A DNA stretch of 64,000 bases from NCBI GenBank assembly GCA_016177705.1, contig JACOUT010000003.1, forward strand, positions 744,001 to 808,000. The letters are read 5' to 3'. The position numbers and the translations under genes are program-made. The notes below the pieces were generated by a model. That model did not search any database. It was not told the origin of the DNA and saw nothing but the letters and a program-made list of their open reading frames with translations. Shown piece after piece: positions 1-8,984 of the stretch; positions within the stretch are counted from its first letter, which is position 1, and every line of letters starts with the position of its first letter. This stretch comes from Deltaproteobacteria bacterium (GTDB lineage: Bacteria; Myxococcota; UBA727; VGSZ01).

Positions 1-704
1 GTCAACGGCGCGAGCGCGGCCACGAACGCGTCCTGGTCGGCGTCCGCGCGTGTGAGCGTGCCGCACGCTCCACCGACGGTGAGCGCGACGCCGTCCATGG
101 TGCCGGCGACCACGACCGCCGTGGGTGTGACGACGATGGCGCGCACCCGTCCGCCCTCGAGCGGCGCGAACAAGGCGGTCGCGCCGCCCGCATCCGACAG
201 CTTGAGCACGAACGGCGCACCCGAGGCCAAGGGGAGCGCGGCGCCGCCCTGGTAGGCGATGCTGCCGCCGGCGCGACCGCCGAGCAGCACATCGGTGCCG
301 TCGCGCACGAGCGCATGGACCTCGTTGCTGGCCTGGGAGACGAAGGCATGCGGCGTCAGCGGCGGCGGGTCGCCCTCGCCCTCGCCTTCACCTTCGCCTT
401 CACCTTCACCTTCACCTTCACCCTCGCCCTCGCCTTCACCCTCGCCTTCACCTTCGCCCTCGCCTTCGCCTTCGCCCTCGCCCTCGCCTTCACCTTCACC
501 TTCACCTTCACCTTCGCCCTCGCCCTCTCGCGCCTCGGCCGCGCACTGGCCCGCGACGCAGAACGGCAGCGAGGCCGGGCAATCGCCGTCGTCGCCGCAG
601 GCAACCTGCCCGAGCAAGAAGTGGCAGCCGACGCTCACGAGCGCGAACGCGAACGCGGCGAGCAAGGCCGGCAACGATGCGACACGGGCGATGCGCTGCC
701 TCAT
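1..704 (-). CDS. Gly-Glu stalk lipoprotein, beta-propeller-like head (3' end outside window)
   Basis: The gene starts at an ATG (702-704) and runs off the left edge; 234 codons are visible. Residues 1-23 form a signal peptide ending in VSVGC, a loose lipobox, so the product is probably an outer-membrane lipoprotein. A four-cysteine unit follows (C-G-D-D-G-D-C, then C and C), then about 26 Gly-Glu pairs, then a head whose sequence (for example SQASNEVHALVRDGTDVLLG and DQDAFVAAL) resembles SBBP-type beta-propeller repeats. The start overlaps the stop of the upstream two-helix membrane protein gene (ATGA), so the two are probably co-translated. Ligand and role are unknown; the propeller call is from repeat style only. 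Confidence 0.85.
   Translation of the reverse strand, partial: MRQRIARVASLPALLAAFAFALVSVGCHFLLGQVACGDDGDCPASLPFCVAGQCAAEAREGEGEGEGEGEGEGEGEGEGEGEGEGEGEGEGEGEGEGEGEGEGEGEGEGEGDPPPLTPHAFVSQASNEVHALVRDGTDVLLGGRAGGSIAYQGGAALPLASGAPFVLKLSDAGGATALFAPLEGGRVRAIVVTPTAVVVAGTMDGVALTVGGACGTLTRADADQDAFVAALAPL
370..528 (-). repeat. Hexanucleotide (GGNGAR) tract coding Gly-Glu repeats
   Basis: About 26 consecutive 6-base units alternate GGC/GGT with GAG/GAA on the reverse strand. They form the stalk of the lipoprotein gene spanning this position. Mixed synonymous codons show selection on the Gly-Glu peptide, yet the tract is still repetitive enough to slip. Confidence 0.95.
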
Positions 705-1408
705 TCGGGCACCAGGAGCAGGGCGCCGGCAGCGCCGACGCCGACGAGCGCAGTGCCCGCGCCGAGGGTGCCGAGCGCGAACAGGCGCTGATCGAGCGCC
801 TGCTGCTTGCCGTCGGGCGCGCCCGCGGCGCTCGCCAAGGTGCCCTCGAGCTGCAGCGCCCACACCGTGCCGAGGGCGAGCACGCCGACGCCGAGCGCGC
901 CCGCGCCAAGGCTGCTCCACCACAGCAGCGGCGGCGGCGGTTCCTCGACGAGCGGCGCGGCCAGCGCGTCGACCTCCGGCGGCAACTGTCGCACGATGTC
1001 GTCGAGCGTGGCGCCGTGGATGGTGCGTCGAGACACGGCGTCGCCGCTCGAGCCGCGCAGCAGCGTCAGGTTGAGCACCATGCCGTCGCCGAGCCCGCCG
1101 AGCGAGCCGACCACCAGGTAGCGGGCGCCGAGCGCGTCGGCGATCTCCGAGCGGCAGGCGGTGGTGTCGCAGCCGAGCAGCTCGCGCGAGCTCTCTACCT
1201 CGAGCAGGCGACGAAGCTCGCCTTGGGCGACCACGTCGAGCTCCTCGAAGCGCGTCAGGCGCGAGGTGATCGCGTCGCGCAGCAGACCCGCCTCCGCCGG
1301 GTCGACGTCGACCCCCTGCAGATCCAGCACCAACACGCGCGGCCGTTCAGGCTGAGCCGGGGCCGGGAGGGCTGCAAGCAGCGCGAGCGCGAACGGAAGC
1401 ACCCGCAC
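701..1408 (-). CDS. Secreted protein with TolB/CsgG-like N-domain and C-terminal two-helix membrane hairpin
   Basis: A 235-residue protein beginning with a signal peptide (MRVLPFALALLAALPAPAQ; GTG start). Residues about 22-140 look like the nucleotide-binding-like fold of TolB-N/CsgG/LpoB-type periplasmic proteins: a strand RVLVLDLQGV, a helix with AITSRLTR, and GARYLVVGSL. The C-terminus holds two hydrophobic helices separated by a short polar loop (DGKQQALDQRL). A similar hairpin ends the caspase-like protein encoded at 12384-13745. Its stop codon overlaps the start of the downstream Gly-Glu lipoprotein gene. I infer an inner-membrane protein facing the periplasm that works with that lipoprotein; the family call is moderate. 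Confidence 0.8.
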   Translation of the reverse strand: MRVLPFALALLAALPAPAQPERPRVLVLDLQGVDVDPAEAGLLRDAITSRLTRFEELDVVAQGELRRLLEVESSRELLGCDTTACRSEIADALGARYLVVGSLGGLGDGMVLNLTLLRGSSGDAVSRRTIHGATLDDIVRQLPPEVDALAAPLVEEPPPPLLWWSSLGAGALGVGVLALGTVWALQLEGTLASAAGAPDGKQQALDQRLFALGTLGAGTALVGVGAAGALLLVPE

Positions 1409-1498
1409 ACGGTACTACAGGTCGATTCGGGGCGACGTCGCCCCTGCGGCGCGCCCGAATGACCGAGACCTTGGACCTCGCTATGCATCCAACGGGGG

Positions 1499-3820
1499 AT
1501 GCACGGAGTGTCGACCGATCTTGTGGGCGGGCGAGGCTCCGTGGTTGCGGACCGATCTGGCCCGAGCAGCGTGCTGCGCCTGTTTGCGGAGCATTCGCCC
1601 GCGGCGATCGCCATGTTCGACCGGGACATGCGCTACATCGTCGCCACCAAGCGCTACCTGACCGACTACCGCCTCGTCGAACAGGACCTGACCGGCCGCT
1701 CCCACTACGAGGTCTTCCCCGAGATCCCCGAGCGCTGGAAGGAGATCCACCGACGCTGCCTTGCCGGTGCCGTGGAACGCGCCGAAGACGATCGTTTCGT
1801 CCGCGAGGACGGCACGGTGGACTGCGTGCGCTGGGAGATCCGCCCCTGGTACGACGACCACGGCGCGGTCGGCGGCCTCATCCTATTCTCCGAGGTGCTG
1901 ACCGAACAGAAGCGCGCCGAAGAGGCCTTGCGCCAATCGGAGGCGCGCTTCCGCGCAACCTTCGAGCAAGCGGCGGTCGGCATCGCGCACGTCTCCCCGG
2001 ACGGATCTTGGCTGCGCGTCAATCAGAAGCTGTGCGACATCGTCGGCTACACGCGCGAGGAGCTGCTGCAGCGCACCTTCCAGGACATCACCCACCCCGA
2101 CGACCTCGATCGCGATCTGGCGTTCGTGCGCCAGGTGCTCGCGGGTGACCTCGCCACCTACACCATGGAGAAGCGCTACCGGAAGAAGGACGGCGCCATC
2201 GTGTGGATCGAGCTGACGGTCTCGCTGGTGCGCACACCGTCGGGCGAGCCCGACTACTTCATCTCGGTGGTGAACGACATCGACGCGCGCAAGCGGGCAG
2301 AGCAGGCGCTCGCCGCCAAGACGGCGGAGCTCGAGAGCTACTTCGACGACGCGCTCGACCTTTTGTGCATCGTCGACGTCGACGGCCGGCTGCGCCGGAT
2401 GAACAAGGCCTGGGCGGCGTTCCTAGGGACGCGCCGCGAGGATCTCGAGGGCCGCCATTTCGCGGACTTCCTCCACCCCGACGACATCGAGCCGGCGCTC
2501 CGGGCCCAGCATCAACTCCTGGCGACCGGCGCGCTCGAGTCGTTCAGCGCACGCTGCCGATGCAGCGACGGCAGCTACCGTTGGGTCGAGTTGCGCTCGC
2601 GCTTCGCGGGCGACACCATCCACGTCACGGCGCGCGACATCACCGAGCAGCGGCTCGCGCGGGAGAGCGCCGCGGTTCTTGAGGAGCAACTGCGCGTGGC
2701 GCAGAAGATGGACGCGATCGGCAAGCTCGCCGGCGGCGTGGCGCACGACTTCAACAACCTGCTCTCGGTCATGCTCGGCTACACCACCTTCGCCGTCGAC
2801 GCGCTGCGCGAGGGTGACCCGCTGCGCAGCGATCTCAAGGAGGTGCTCGACGCCGGCAACCGCGCGGCGGCGCTGACGCGCCAGTTGCTCGCCTTCAGCC
2901 GTCGCCAGGTGCTCGAGCTCGAGGTGCTCGATGTGAATGCCGTTGCGGTCGAGATGGAGAAGATGCTCTCGCGCCTGATCGGCGAGCATGTCCGTCTCGA
3001 GCTGGCGCTCGATCCCGCGCTCGGCACGGTCAAGGCAGACAAGGGCCAGCTCGAGCAGGTGCTGATGAACCTGGTGGTCAACGCGCGCGACGCCATGCTC
3101 ACGGGAGGCACGGTCACGGTGCGCACTGCCAGCGCCGCCGCCGATCAGTGCCCGTCCGGCCTCGGCCCCTGCGTCGTGCTCACGGTCAGCGACACGGGCT
3201 CCGGCATGGACGCGGCCACGCGCGCGCGCCTGTTCGAGCCCTTCTTCACCACCAAGGAGCGCGGCAAGGGCACCGGGCTCGGGCTATCGACGGTCTACGG
3301 TATCGTCAAGCAGAGCGGCGGCGACGTCACGGTCGAGAGCGAGCCCGGCCACGGCAGCACCTTCCGGGTCTTCCTGCCGCGCGCGGACCGCCCGCTGTCG
3401 ATGCCGCGAACCATGACGCCGACGCCGCGACCCACCACCGGCACCGAGACGGTGCTGCTGGTGGAAGACGAAGAGGCGGTGCGCCGGCTGACCACGCGCC
3501 TGCTGCTGCGCGCGGGCTTCAACGTGCTCACGGCCCAGCACGGCGGCGAGGCGCTGCTCTTGTGCGAGCGCCACGTTGGCGACATCCACCTGGTGCTGAC
3601 CGACGTGGTGATGCCGCAGATGAGCGGACCCGAGCTGGCCGCGCGCCTGCACGCGCTGCGGCCCGGGCTCAAGGTGCTCTACATGTCCGGCTACACGGAC
3701 CAGGAAGTTGGGCGCCACGGCCTGCTCGAGGCGGGAAGCAGGCTGATCGCCAAGCCCTTCACCGCAGAGATACTGCTGCGCCGGCTGCGCGACGTGCTCG
3801 ACGAGACTGCGGCGCCCTGA
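1499..3820 (+). CDS. Hybrid sensor histidine kinase (PAS x3-HisKA-HATPase-receiver)
   Basis: A 773-residue soluble kinase without membrane segments. Three PAS domains occupy roughly residues 20-145, 148-265 and 275-390. HisKA follows, with phosphoacceptor His416 in GGVAHDFNNLLSV. The HATPase domain shows the N-box NLVVNARDAM (Asn524/Asn528), DTGSGMD, FEPFFTTK and GKGTGLGLS. A C-terminal receiver (about 645-770) keeps acidic EDE near its start, phosphoacceptor Asp702 (LTDVVMP) and the lysine of AKPF. All catalytic motifs look intact, so phosphotransfer His416 to Asp702 is expected. No output regulator lies next to it, so it is an orphan kinase here. The ATG at 1499 is used; a GTG about 14 codons later is possible. 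Confidence 0.95.
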   Translation: MHGVSTDLVGGRGSVVADRSGPSSVLRLFAEHSPAAIAMFDRDMRYIVATKRYLTDYRLVEQDLTGRSHYEVFPEIPERWKEIHRRCLAGAVERAEDDRFVREDGTVDCVRWEIRPWYDDHGAVGGLILFSEVLTEQKRAEEALRQSEARFRATFEQAAVGIAHVSPDGSWLRVNQKLCDIVGYTREELLQRTFQDITHPDDLDRDLAFVRQVLAGDLATYTMEKRYRKKDGAIVWIELTVSLVRTPSGEPDYFISVVNDIDARKRAEQALAAKTAELESYFDDALDLLCIVDVDGRLRRMNKAWAAFLGTRREDLEGRHFADFLHPDDIEPALRAQHQLLATGALESFSARCRCSDGSYRWVELRSRFAGDTIHVTARDITEQRLARESAAVLEEQLRVAQKMDAIGKLAGGVAHDFNNLLSVMLGYTTFAVDALREGDPLRSDLKEVLDAGNRAAALTRQLLAFSRRQVLELEVLDVNAVAVEMEKMLSRLIGEHVRLELALDPALGTVKADKGQLEQVLMNLVVNARDAMLTGGTVTVRTASAAADQCPSGLGPCVVLTVSDTGSGMDAATRARLFEPFFTTKERGKGTGLGLSTVYGIVKQSGGDVTVESEPGHGSTFRVFLPRADRPLSMPRTMTPTPRPTTGTETVLLVEDEEAVRRLTTRLLLRAGFNVLTAQHGGEALLLCERHVGDIHLVLTDVVMPQMSGPELAARLHALRPGLKVLYMSGYTDQEVGRHGLLEAGSRLIAKPFTAEILLRRLRDVLDETAAP

Positions 3821-3869
3821 GCCTGGTCGGTGGCGCTCTGAGGCGCGCGCAGCGCGTCGGGCGGCCACC

Positions 3870-4343
3870 TCAGGTCGCGTCGTCTGGCTCTTTCAGGCGC
3901 CGCGCCAGCGGCACGCGGTCGGCAGCCTCGAAGCCGAGCTTCTTGTAGAAGGCCTGCGCCTCGAGGTTGTCGCGCTCCACCACCAGCTCGACGAAGCTTG
4001 CGCCCTCGGCGAGCAGCAGCTCGTCGACGAGGGCGAACACCTGGCGCCCGAGCCCGCGGCCGCGCCAGGCGGGCTCGAGCCAGAGGTCGGTGAGCCAGGC
4101 GTGGCGGCCACCGAACTCGAGGTCGAAGCCCCAGGTGAGGATGAAGTAGCCGATCGGCGCGCCCCCGCCCTCGATGAGCCACGCGCCGCCGAGCGCCGGA
4201 CGGTCGAGGAGCTGCTGGAGGCCGCGCCGCACCTCGGCGTCGCGGTAGCGGATGCCGTCGTACTGCCAGTAGGCGCGCAGCAGTGGCAGCAGCGCCTCGA
4301 CGTCGCCGGCGCCCACGCGCCGAAAGGTCGCAGCCTCGGCCAT
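3870..4343 (-). CDS. GNAT-family N-acetyltransferase
   Basis: A 157-residue protein with a complete GNAT fold. The acetyl-CoA loop is seen as LWLEPAWRGRGLGRQ (the R/Q-x-x-G-x-G/A motif), preceded by AWLTDL and followed by ERDNLEAQAFYKKLGF, the usual GNAT motif B. The substrate cannot be told from sequence. It is the last of three reverse-strand genes (6254 to 3870), 37 bp after the gene before it, and converges on the histidine kinase gene. ATG start. Confidence 0.9.
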   Translation of the reverse strand: MAEAATFRRVGAGDVEALLPLLRAYWQYDGIRYRDAEVRRGLQQLLDRPALGGAWLIEGGGAPIGYFILTWGFDLEFGGRHAWLTDLWLEPAWRGRGLGRQVFALVDELLLAEGASFVELVVERDNLEAQAFYKKLGFEAADRVPLARRLKEPDDAT

Positions 4344-4380
4344 GCCCGCGTCCTCCCCCGTCAGCGCCGCGCGCGCGTTG

Positions 4381-5745
4381 TCAGGGCGCGTTCTTCTCGA
4401 GCCAGCCGAGGTCGCGCATCGTGCCCCAGCCCGGCCCCTGATACGGGAACGACAGGTTCTTCAAGGCACCCCAGATCTCGTAGAAGCCGCAGTACTGGTC
4501 CTGCGTCTCCTGCCCGTTCGGCTCGATCATGCGGTAGCACGACGACGTCGAGCGCACGCCGCTGACGTAGGTGTCCATCGCCTTGCGCACCGGGTCGAGG
4601 TCGCGCTTCTCGACCGGCAGCGCGTTCACCAGCTTGGTCATCGCGACCCCGATCTTCAGGTAGTCGCGGTGGAACAGCCAAAGGTTGAAGTCCTCGCCGT
4701 ACTGGCCGCCACGTCGCGGGTTGATGCGGCCGAGGTAGTCGAGCGTCTTGGTGGCGAACTGGATGGCGTCGTCCGGCCGCATGTTGGGGATCTCGGCCTT
4801 CATCAGCTCGAGCACCTTGTCGGCGCCCGCGCGCCGCTGGGTGGTGGAGATCGACTCCGTCACCTTTGCCAGCAGCGCATCGACGTCCGCGCGCCCGCCG
4901 GACATGCCGGCGAGCCGGGCCGCGTCGGCGAGCGCCTGATCCGCCGTGCCGAGCTGCATCGTCACCGGCGACGGGCCCTTGCCGTCGAGCACCAGCTTCA
5001 TCGTCTGCTTGACGCGCTCTTCGAGCTGGGAGAGCGAGAAGCCCGCGCGCGCGAGCATCTCGGTGTCGACGGGCTTGGTGTGCGCCTGCTTGCCGACGGT
5101 CTCACCCGCCATGCGCAGCCCATAGGGCGTGATGACCAGCGTCTGCTTGCCGTAGGGCAGGTGCTCCTTGCCCGCGATGGCGAAGGCGAGGTTGAGGCCC
5201 TCGTGGCTCAGCCCCGGCGACACCAGCTTCACCTCCGGCGCATCGAACGAGCACAGCGGGATGGCGCGCGCGTTCGGGAACTCCGGCTTGCCGGCGCCCT
5301 CGTTGTGCTTGGCGCCGACGTACTCGGCGAACGCCTTGATCTCCGCGGAGCCGTCGAACGCCTGCCAGCCCGCGGCCATGTCGGTGACGCGCTTGCTGGT
5401 GTCCGCCTCGATCTTGGCGTGGTTCTCCTTGGTCTCGGCCGCGCGCGCGCGCATCTGCGCGGCGAGGTCGATCGGGGCCTCGACCTTGGTCTGGTTGGTC
5501 GCCGTCGGCCCCGCGGTGGTCGTGGTCGCGCCGGTCCGCTCCGCCGTCGACGTCTCGCGCGCCGCCAGGATCTCCGCGGCCGCAAGCAGGCGCTCCTTGG
5601 TCTTCTTCGCGCCGAACGAGAAGAAGCCGGTGTCGATGTTGTTGGCGACCTGCGTGAGCTGCGCGGCGGTCATGCCCGCGGCTTGCGCCTGATCCGCCTC
5701 TTTGATGGCACCTGGGACGCGTCGTGCCTGGTCGATCGTGGTCAT
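4381..5745 (-). CDS. Hypothetical protein
   Basis: A 454-residue protein of no family I recognise. It has no signal peptide or clear membrane helix. The N-terminal 60 residues are helical (AQLTQVANNIDTG), residues about 70-110 are Ala/Thr-rich and likely a flexible linker, and the rest is mixed, with aromatic- and Cys-containing stretches near the end (SSCYRMIEP, QYCGFYEIWG). The start is set by the ATG at 5743-5745, which overlaps the previous stop (ATGA) and has GGGAGAG upstream; an in-frame start 15 bases further up is less likely. Coupling to the preceding gene suggests the two products act together. Confidence 0.8.
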   Translation of the reverse strand: MTTIDQARRVPGAIKEADQAQAAGMTAAQLTQVANNIDTGFFSFGAKKTKERLLAAAEILAARETSTAERTGATTTTAGPTATNQTKVEAPIDLAAQMRARAAETKENHAKIEADTSKRVTDMAAGWQAFDGSAEIKAFAEYVGAKHNEGAGKPEFPNARAIPLCSFDAPEVKLVSPGLSHEGLNLAFAIAGKEHLPYGKQTLVITPYGLRMAGETVGKQAHTKPVDTEMLARAGFSLSQLEERVKQTMKLVLDGKGPSPVTMQLGTADQALADAARLAGMSGGRADVDALLAKVTESISTTQRRAGADKVLELMKAEIPNMRPDDAIQFATKTLDYLGRINPRRGGQYGEDFNLWLFHRDYLKIGVAMTKLVNALPVEKRDLDPVRKAMDTYVSGVRSTSSCYRMIEPNGQETQDQYCGFYEIWGALKNLSFPYQGPGWGTMRDLGWLEKNAP

Positions 5746-6254
5746 CGCTTGCTCTCCCAAAGGGTGGGCGTGTCGCCGGGCTTGCCGCAGGGCACGTCCA
5801 CGGGCTCACGCTTGATATCGAGCGCTTGCTGCATGGCGTGCGCCCCGAGCGCGCCCAGGCGGAAACCGTCCGTGGACCGGCCGCCGACGGGGCGGTTGTC
5901 CCGCGCGCCGCCGAGCGCCGCTTGCGACTGCTGCCCGGCGCGCTCAGCCTCGTCGAGCTCGGCGCCGCCGAGGATCTCCTTCACCAGGTCGAGCACGCGA
6001 GCGCTGGGCGGGTGCGCGTGGAAGTAGGCGTGCACCTTGGCCTCCACGTCCTGCGGCGCGAGCGACGCATCGATGCCCGCCTCTCGGCAGAACGCGTCGA
6101 GGTGCCGCTGGACCGCGGGCGACGGCGCTTGCGCCGCCCCACCGGCGCTGAAGAACAGGAAGGGGATGACGCTGTGCAGCTCGCTGGGGCTGAGGTCCGC
6201 GCCCTCGAAGCTCTGGGCAAGCTGCCGCAACACGGGATCAAGGCTTGTGTCCAT
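5742..6254 (-). CDS. Hypothetical protein
   Basis: A 170-residue protein with no recognised domain, signal peptide or strong hydrophobic helix. It begins MDTSLDPVLRQLAQSFEGAD; the central part is helical (VQRHLDAFCREAG, DVEAKVHAYFHAHP) and the C-terminal third is Gly/Arg-rich and probably disordered. A TTG directly upstream of the ATG could also serve as start. Its TGA overlaps the ATG of the next gene by four bases, so the two genes form a translationally coupled pair of unknown function. It faces away from the ABC-F gene at 6369. Confidence 0.75.
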   Translation of the reverse strand: MDTSLDPVLRQLAQSFEGADLSPSELHSVIPFLFFSAGGAAQAPSPAVQRHLDAFCREAGIDASLAPQDVEAKVHAYFHAHPPSARVLDLVKEILGGAELDEAERAGQQSQAALGGARDNRPVGGRSTDGFRLGALGAHAMQQALDIKREPVDVPCGKPGDTPTLWESKR

Positions 6255-6368
6255 CAAGGGAGACTAGCGCCAGCCGGCGCGCTTTGGCGGGTCGGCCATG
6301 CCGGGACGGCGTGACGGCGTCCGCTTGAACGCGCGTGACTTCCGTGGGCTCGCGTGTAGCGTGCGCCC

Positions 6369-7982
6369 ATGCTCACGGTCATGGACGTCTCGCAGCGCTT
6401 TGGCGGGCGTGTGCTCTTCGATGGCATCTCGACGACGTTCCCGCCGGGGAAGCGCTTCGGCCTCACCGGCCCGAACGGCGCCGGTAAATCCACGTTCATG
6501 AAGTTCCTCGCGGGCGACGCCGAGCCGGCGAAGGGCTCGGTGTCTCGCCCAAAGAAGACGTCGATCCTCCGGCAAGATCAGGCCGCGTACGACGAGTACC
6601 GCGTGATCGACACCGTCATCATGGGCAACAAGCGCCTGTGGGACGCGATGGCCGAGAAGGCGAAGCTGCTCGAGCACACCGACTTCACCGACGAGATGGG
6701 TATGCGCTTGGGCGATCTCGAGACCATCATCGGCGAGGAGGACGGCTACACAGCCGAGATCGACGCCGCCAAGCTCCTCGAAGGCCTCGGCGTCCGCGAC
6801 CACGGTCTGATGAAGGAGATGTCCGGCGGCCACAAGCTGCGCGTGCTGCTCGCGCAGGCGCTGTTCGGCAAGCCCGAGTGCCTGCTACTCGACGAGCCGA
6901 CCAACCACCTCGACATGGACAGTATCCGCTGGCTCGAGGAGTTCCTCAAGAACTACCAGGGCATCCTCGTCGTCATCAGCCACGACCGCCACTTCCTCAA
7001 CGCGGTGACGACGCACATCGCCGACATCGACTACGAGACCATCATCATCTACACCGGCAACTACGACGACATGGTGCTGCAGAAGTCGCAGGTACGCAGT
7101 CGCATCGAGAGCGAGAACGTCGACAAGGCGAAGAAGGTCGAGCAGCTCAAGGACTTCGTCGCGCGCTTTGGCGCCGGCACGCGCGCGTCGCAGGTGCAGA
7201 GCCGGAAGAAGGAGATCGAGAAGCTGCAAGGCGCGGAGCTGAAGAAGTCCAACATCGCGCGGCCCTTCATCCGCTTCGAGGCGGGCGGCAAGCCGTCCGG
7301 CAAGCACGTGATCCGCGCCGAGGGCTTGTCGAAGGCGTTCGGCGACACCACGATCGTGCAGGACTTCACGTTCACGCTGATGCGCGGCGACAAGATGGCC
7401 GTGATCGGGCCATCGGGCATCGGCAAGACCACGTTGCTGCGCGTGCTGCTCGGCGAGGAGCCGAAGGACGCGGGCACACTGAGCTGGGGACACGAAGCGC
7501 GCATCGGCTACTTCGCGCAGGACCACACCAAGGGCATCCCGCACGGCATCCCGCTGTGGGAGTGGCTGTACGCGCTCGACGACGAGCGCGCCAAGGCGAT
7601 CGGCGGCGAGCGCGTCACGCGCGAGGAGATCCGCAGCTTGCTCGGGCGCATGCTGTTCAGCGGCGACGAAGCCTTGAAGGAGACGCAGTTGCTGTCGGGC
7701 GGCGAGACGGCGCGGCTGTTGTTCGCGCGGCTGATGCTGATGAAAGACAACGTGCTCGTGTTCGACGAGCCGACCAACCACCTCGATCTCGAGTCGATCT
7801 CGGCGCTCACCGAGGCCATCAAGCGCTTCGACGGCACGGTGATCTTCGTGACGCACGATCGCGATCTGGTGGCGGAGGCCGCCACGCGCGTGCTCGCGAT
7901 GAGCGCGCACGGGCTGGAGGACTTCCACGGCACCTACGACGAGTTCTTGCGCAAGGTCGGCGACGTCCGCCTGGATCGGTGA
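6369..7982 (+). CDS. ybiT: ABC-F family ATPase, YbiT type
   Basis: A 537-residue protein with two ABC ATPase domains and no membrane part, the ABC-F arrangement. Domain 1 has Walker A GPNGAGKST, signature MSGGHKLR and Walker B LLLDEPTNHLD; domain 2 has GPSGIGKTT, LLSGGETAR and LVFDEPTNHLDLE. Length (E. coli YbiT about 530 residues) and the SGGHKLRVLLAQALF segment fit the YbiT subgroup rather than EttA or Uup. ABC-F proteins bind the ribosomal E site and modulate elongation; a resistance role is not indicated. The stop codon overlaps a GTG start of the next gene, so that gene is probably co-translated. Confidence 0.93.
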   Translation: MLTVMDVSQRFGGRVLFDGISTTFPPGKRFGLTGPNGAGKSTFMKFLAGDAEPAKGSVSRPKKTSILRQDQAAYDEYRVIDTVIMGNKRLWDAMAEKAKLLEHTDFTDEMGMRLGDLETIIGEEDGYTAEIDAAKLLEGLGVRDHGLMKEMSGGHKLRVLLAQALFGKPECLLLDEPTNHLDMDSIRWLEEFLKNYQGILVVISHDRHFLNAVTTHIADIDYETIIIYTGNYDDMVLQKSQVRSRIESENVDKAKKVEQLKDFVARFGAGTRASQVQSRKKEIEKLQGAELKKSNIARPFIRFEAGGKPSGKHVIRAEGLSKAFGDTTIVQDFTFTLMRGDKMAVIGPSGIGKTTLLRVLLGEEPKDAGTLSWGHEARIGYFAQDHTKGIPHGIPLWEWLYALDDERAKAIGGERVTREEIRSLLGRMLFSGDEALKETQLLSGGETARLLFARLMLMKDNVLVFDEPTNHLDLESISALTEAIKRFDGTVIFVTHDRDLVAEAATRVLAMSAHGLEDFHGTYDEFLRKVGDVRLDR

Positions 7983-8764
7983 GCGTGCCGACCCTGGAGC
8001 TACGGCGAGGATCGCCTGCGTGTCGGTTGCGCCTCTGGTCGGTCGTCGCGTTCGTCGGCGCCGTCGTTGCATGCAGCCGCAGCGACCAGCGCACGCCCGC
8101 GCTCGACGAGCCTCGCGCGCACGAGGTCGAGGTGTCGGCGGCGACGTTCCTCATGGGCTGCAACCCCGCGCGCGACGACGCCTGCTCGCTCGAATCGGAG
8201 CCGAGTGGCACTGTGGCCGTGGCGCGCTTCTTTCTCGATCGCACCGAGGTGAGCCAGGGCGCCTACGCAGCGTGCGTCGCGGCCGGCGCTTGCACGCCGC
8301 CGCCGCCGTCGTGCGCCGGCACCTGGACCGCGACGCCGCGCGAGGACGCGCTGCCAATGACCTGCGTCGACCACGCGGACGCGGCGCGGTTCTGCGCGTG
8401 GCGCGGTGGCCGGCTGCCGTCGGAGGCCGAGTGGGAGCGCGCCGCCCGTGGCGTCGACGGGCGCACCTACCCATGGGGCGATGACAAGCCTGACTGCGTG
8501 CGCGCGGCGATCGCGTCGTGCGGCACGGTCCCCATGCCGGTCGGCGCTCGCGCGGCGGGCGCGAGCCCCGTGGGCGCGCTCGACATGGGCGGCAACGTCA
8601 GCGAATGGACGTCGACACCGACGGGGGACGACCCGCGCTACCTCGTCGTCAAGGACTACGGGCTCGACTGGTGGCACATGCGCTCGTCGATGCGGCTGCC
8701 CGTGCAGCTCGGCTACCGCGAGAGCGGGTTGGGGTTCCGGTGCGCGAGGTCGCCGCGCGGCTGA
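7979..8764 (+). CDS. SUMF1/FGE-sulfatase-domain lipoprotein
   Basis: A 261-residue protein whose GTG start (7979) overlaps the ABC-F stop (GTGA); GTG at 7985 is an alternative. A signal peptide ends in the lipobox VVAC near residue 31. The rest is a formylglycine-generating-enzyme-like (SUMF1) domain: FLMGCNP, RFFLDRTEVSQGAYAACV, WRGGRLPSEAEWERAARG, YPWGD, DMGGNVSEWT and a final GLGFRCARS. Such domains often serve as binding or structural modules, and I do not see the two catalytic cysteines placed as in true FGE, so enzyme activity is doubtful. Likely an envelope protein; its coupling to an ABC-F gene is odd. Confidence 0.9.
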   Translation: MSVPTLELRRGSPACRLRLWSVVAFVGAVVACSRSDQRTPALDEPRAHEVEVSAATFLMGCNPARDDACSLESEPSGTVAVARFFLDRTEVSQGAYAACVAAGACTPPPPSCAGTWTATPREDALPMTCVDHADAARFCAWRGGRLPSEAEWERAARGVDGRTYPWGDDKPDCVRAAIASCGTVPMPVGARAAGASPVGALDMGGNVSEWTSTPTGDDPRYLVVKDYGLDWWHMRSSMRLPVQLGYRESGLGFRCARSPRG

Positions 8765-8810
8765 TTGTTACCATCGGCCGCATCGAGGGAACCCACGCGG
8801 GGAGGTCACC

Positions 8811-8984
8811 ATGAGCGACACGACGAACGCGATGCGGCCAGGTGCTGGCCAGCGCGCCTTCGAACGATCGCACCCGCGGATCGCCGCGGCTACGGGACGG
8901 TTCGCACCGTCAGCTCGGCGCCCGCGCCCGGCGGCAGCACCCCGAAGCCGTCGACGAACACGAAGTAGCGCTCGCCCGCCGTGA
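8811..8984 (+). other. Possible small ORF or gene remnant behind a good ribosome binding site
   Basis: An ATG at 8811 stands 5 bases after GGGGAGG, one of the best ribosome binding sites in the area. The frame runs 57 codons (MSDTTNAMRPGAGQRAFERS at the start) and then becomes an Arg/Pro/Ala-rich sequence that is antisense to the 3' end of the gene at 8890-10974. It may be the surviving 5' end of a disrupted gene rather than a working one. Confidence 0.25.

Noticed and set aside
370..528. CRISPR-like or satellite reading of the hexanucleotide tracts
   Set aside because: Units are six bases with no spacers, lie in frame inside genes and keep Gly-Glu with synonymous codon changes.
259..1074. 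Forward frames coding Ser-Pro or Phe-Thr repeats at the Gly-Glu tracts
   Set aside because: They are the complement of hexanucleotide Gly-Glu tracts in real lipoprotein genes; they lack signal peptides and domains.
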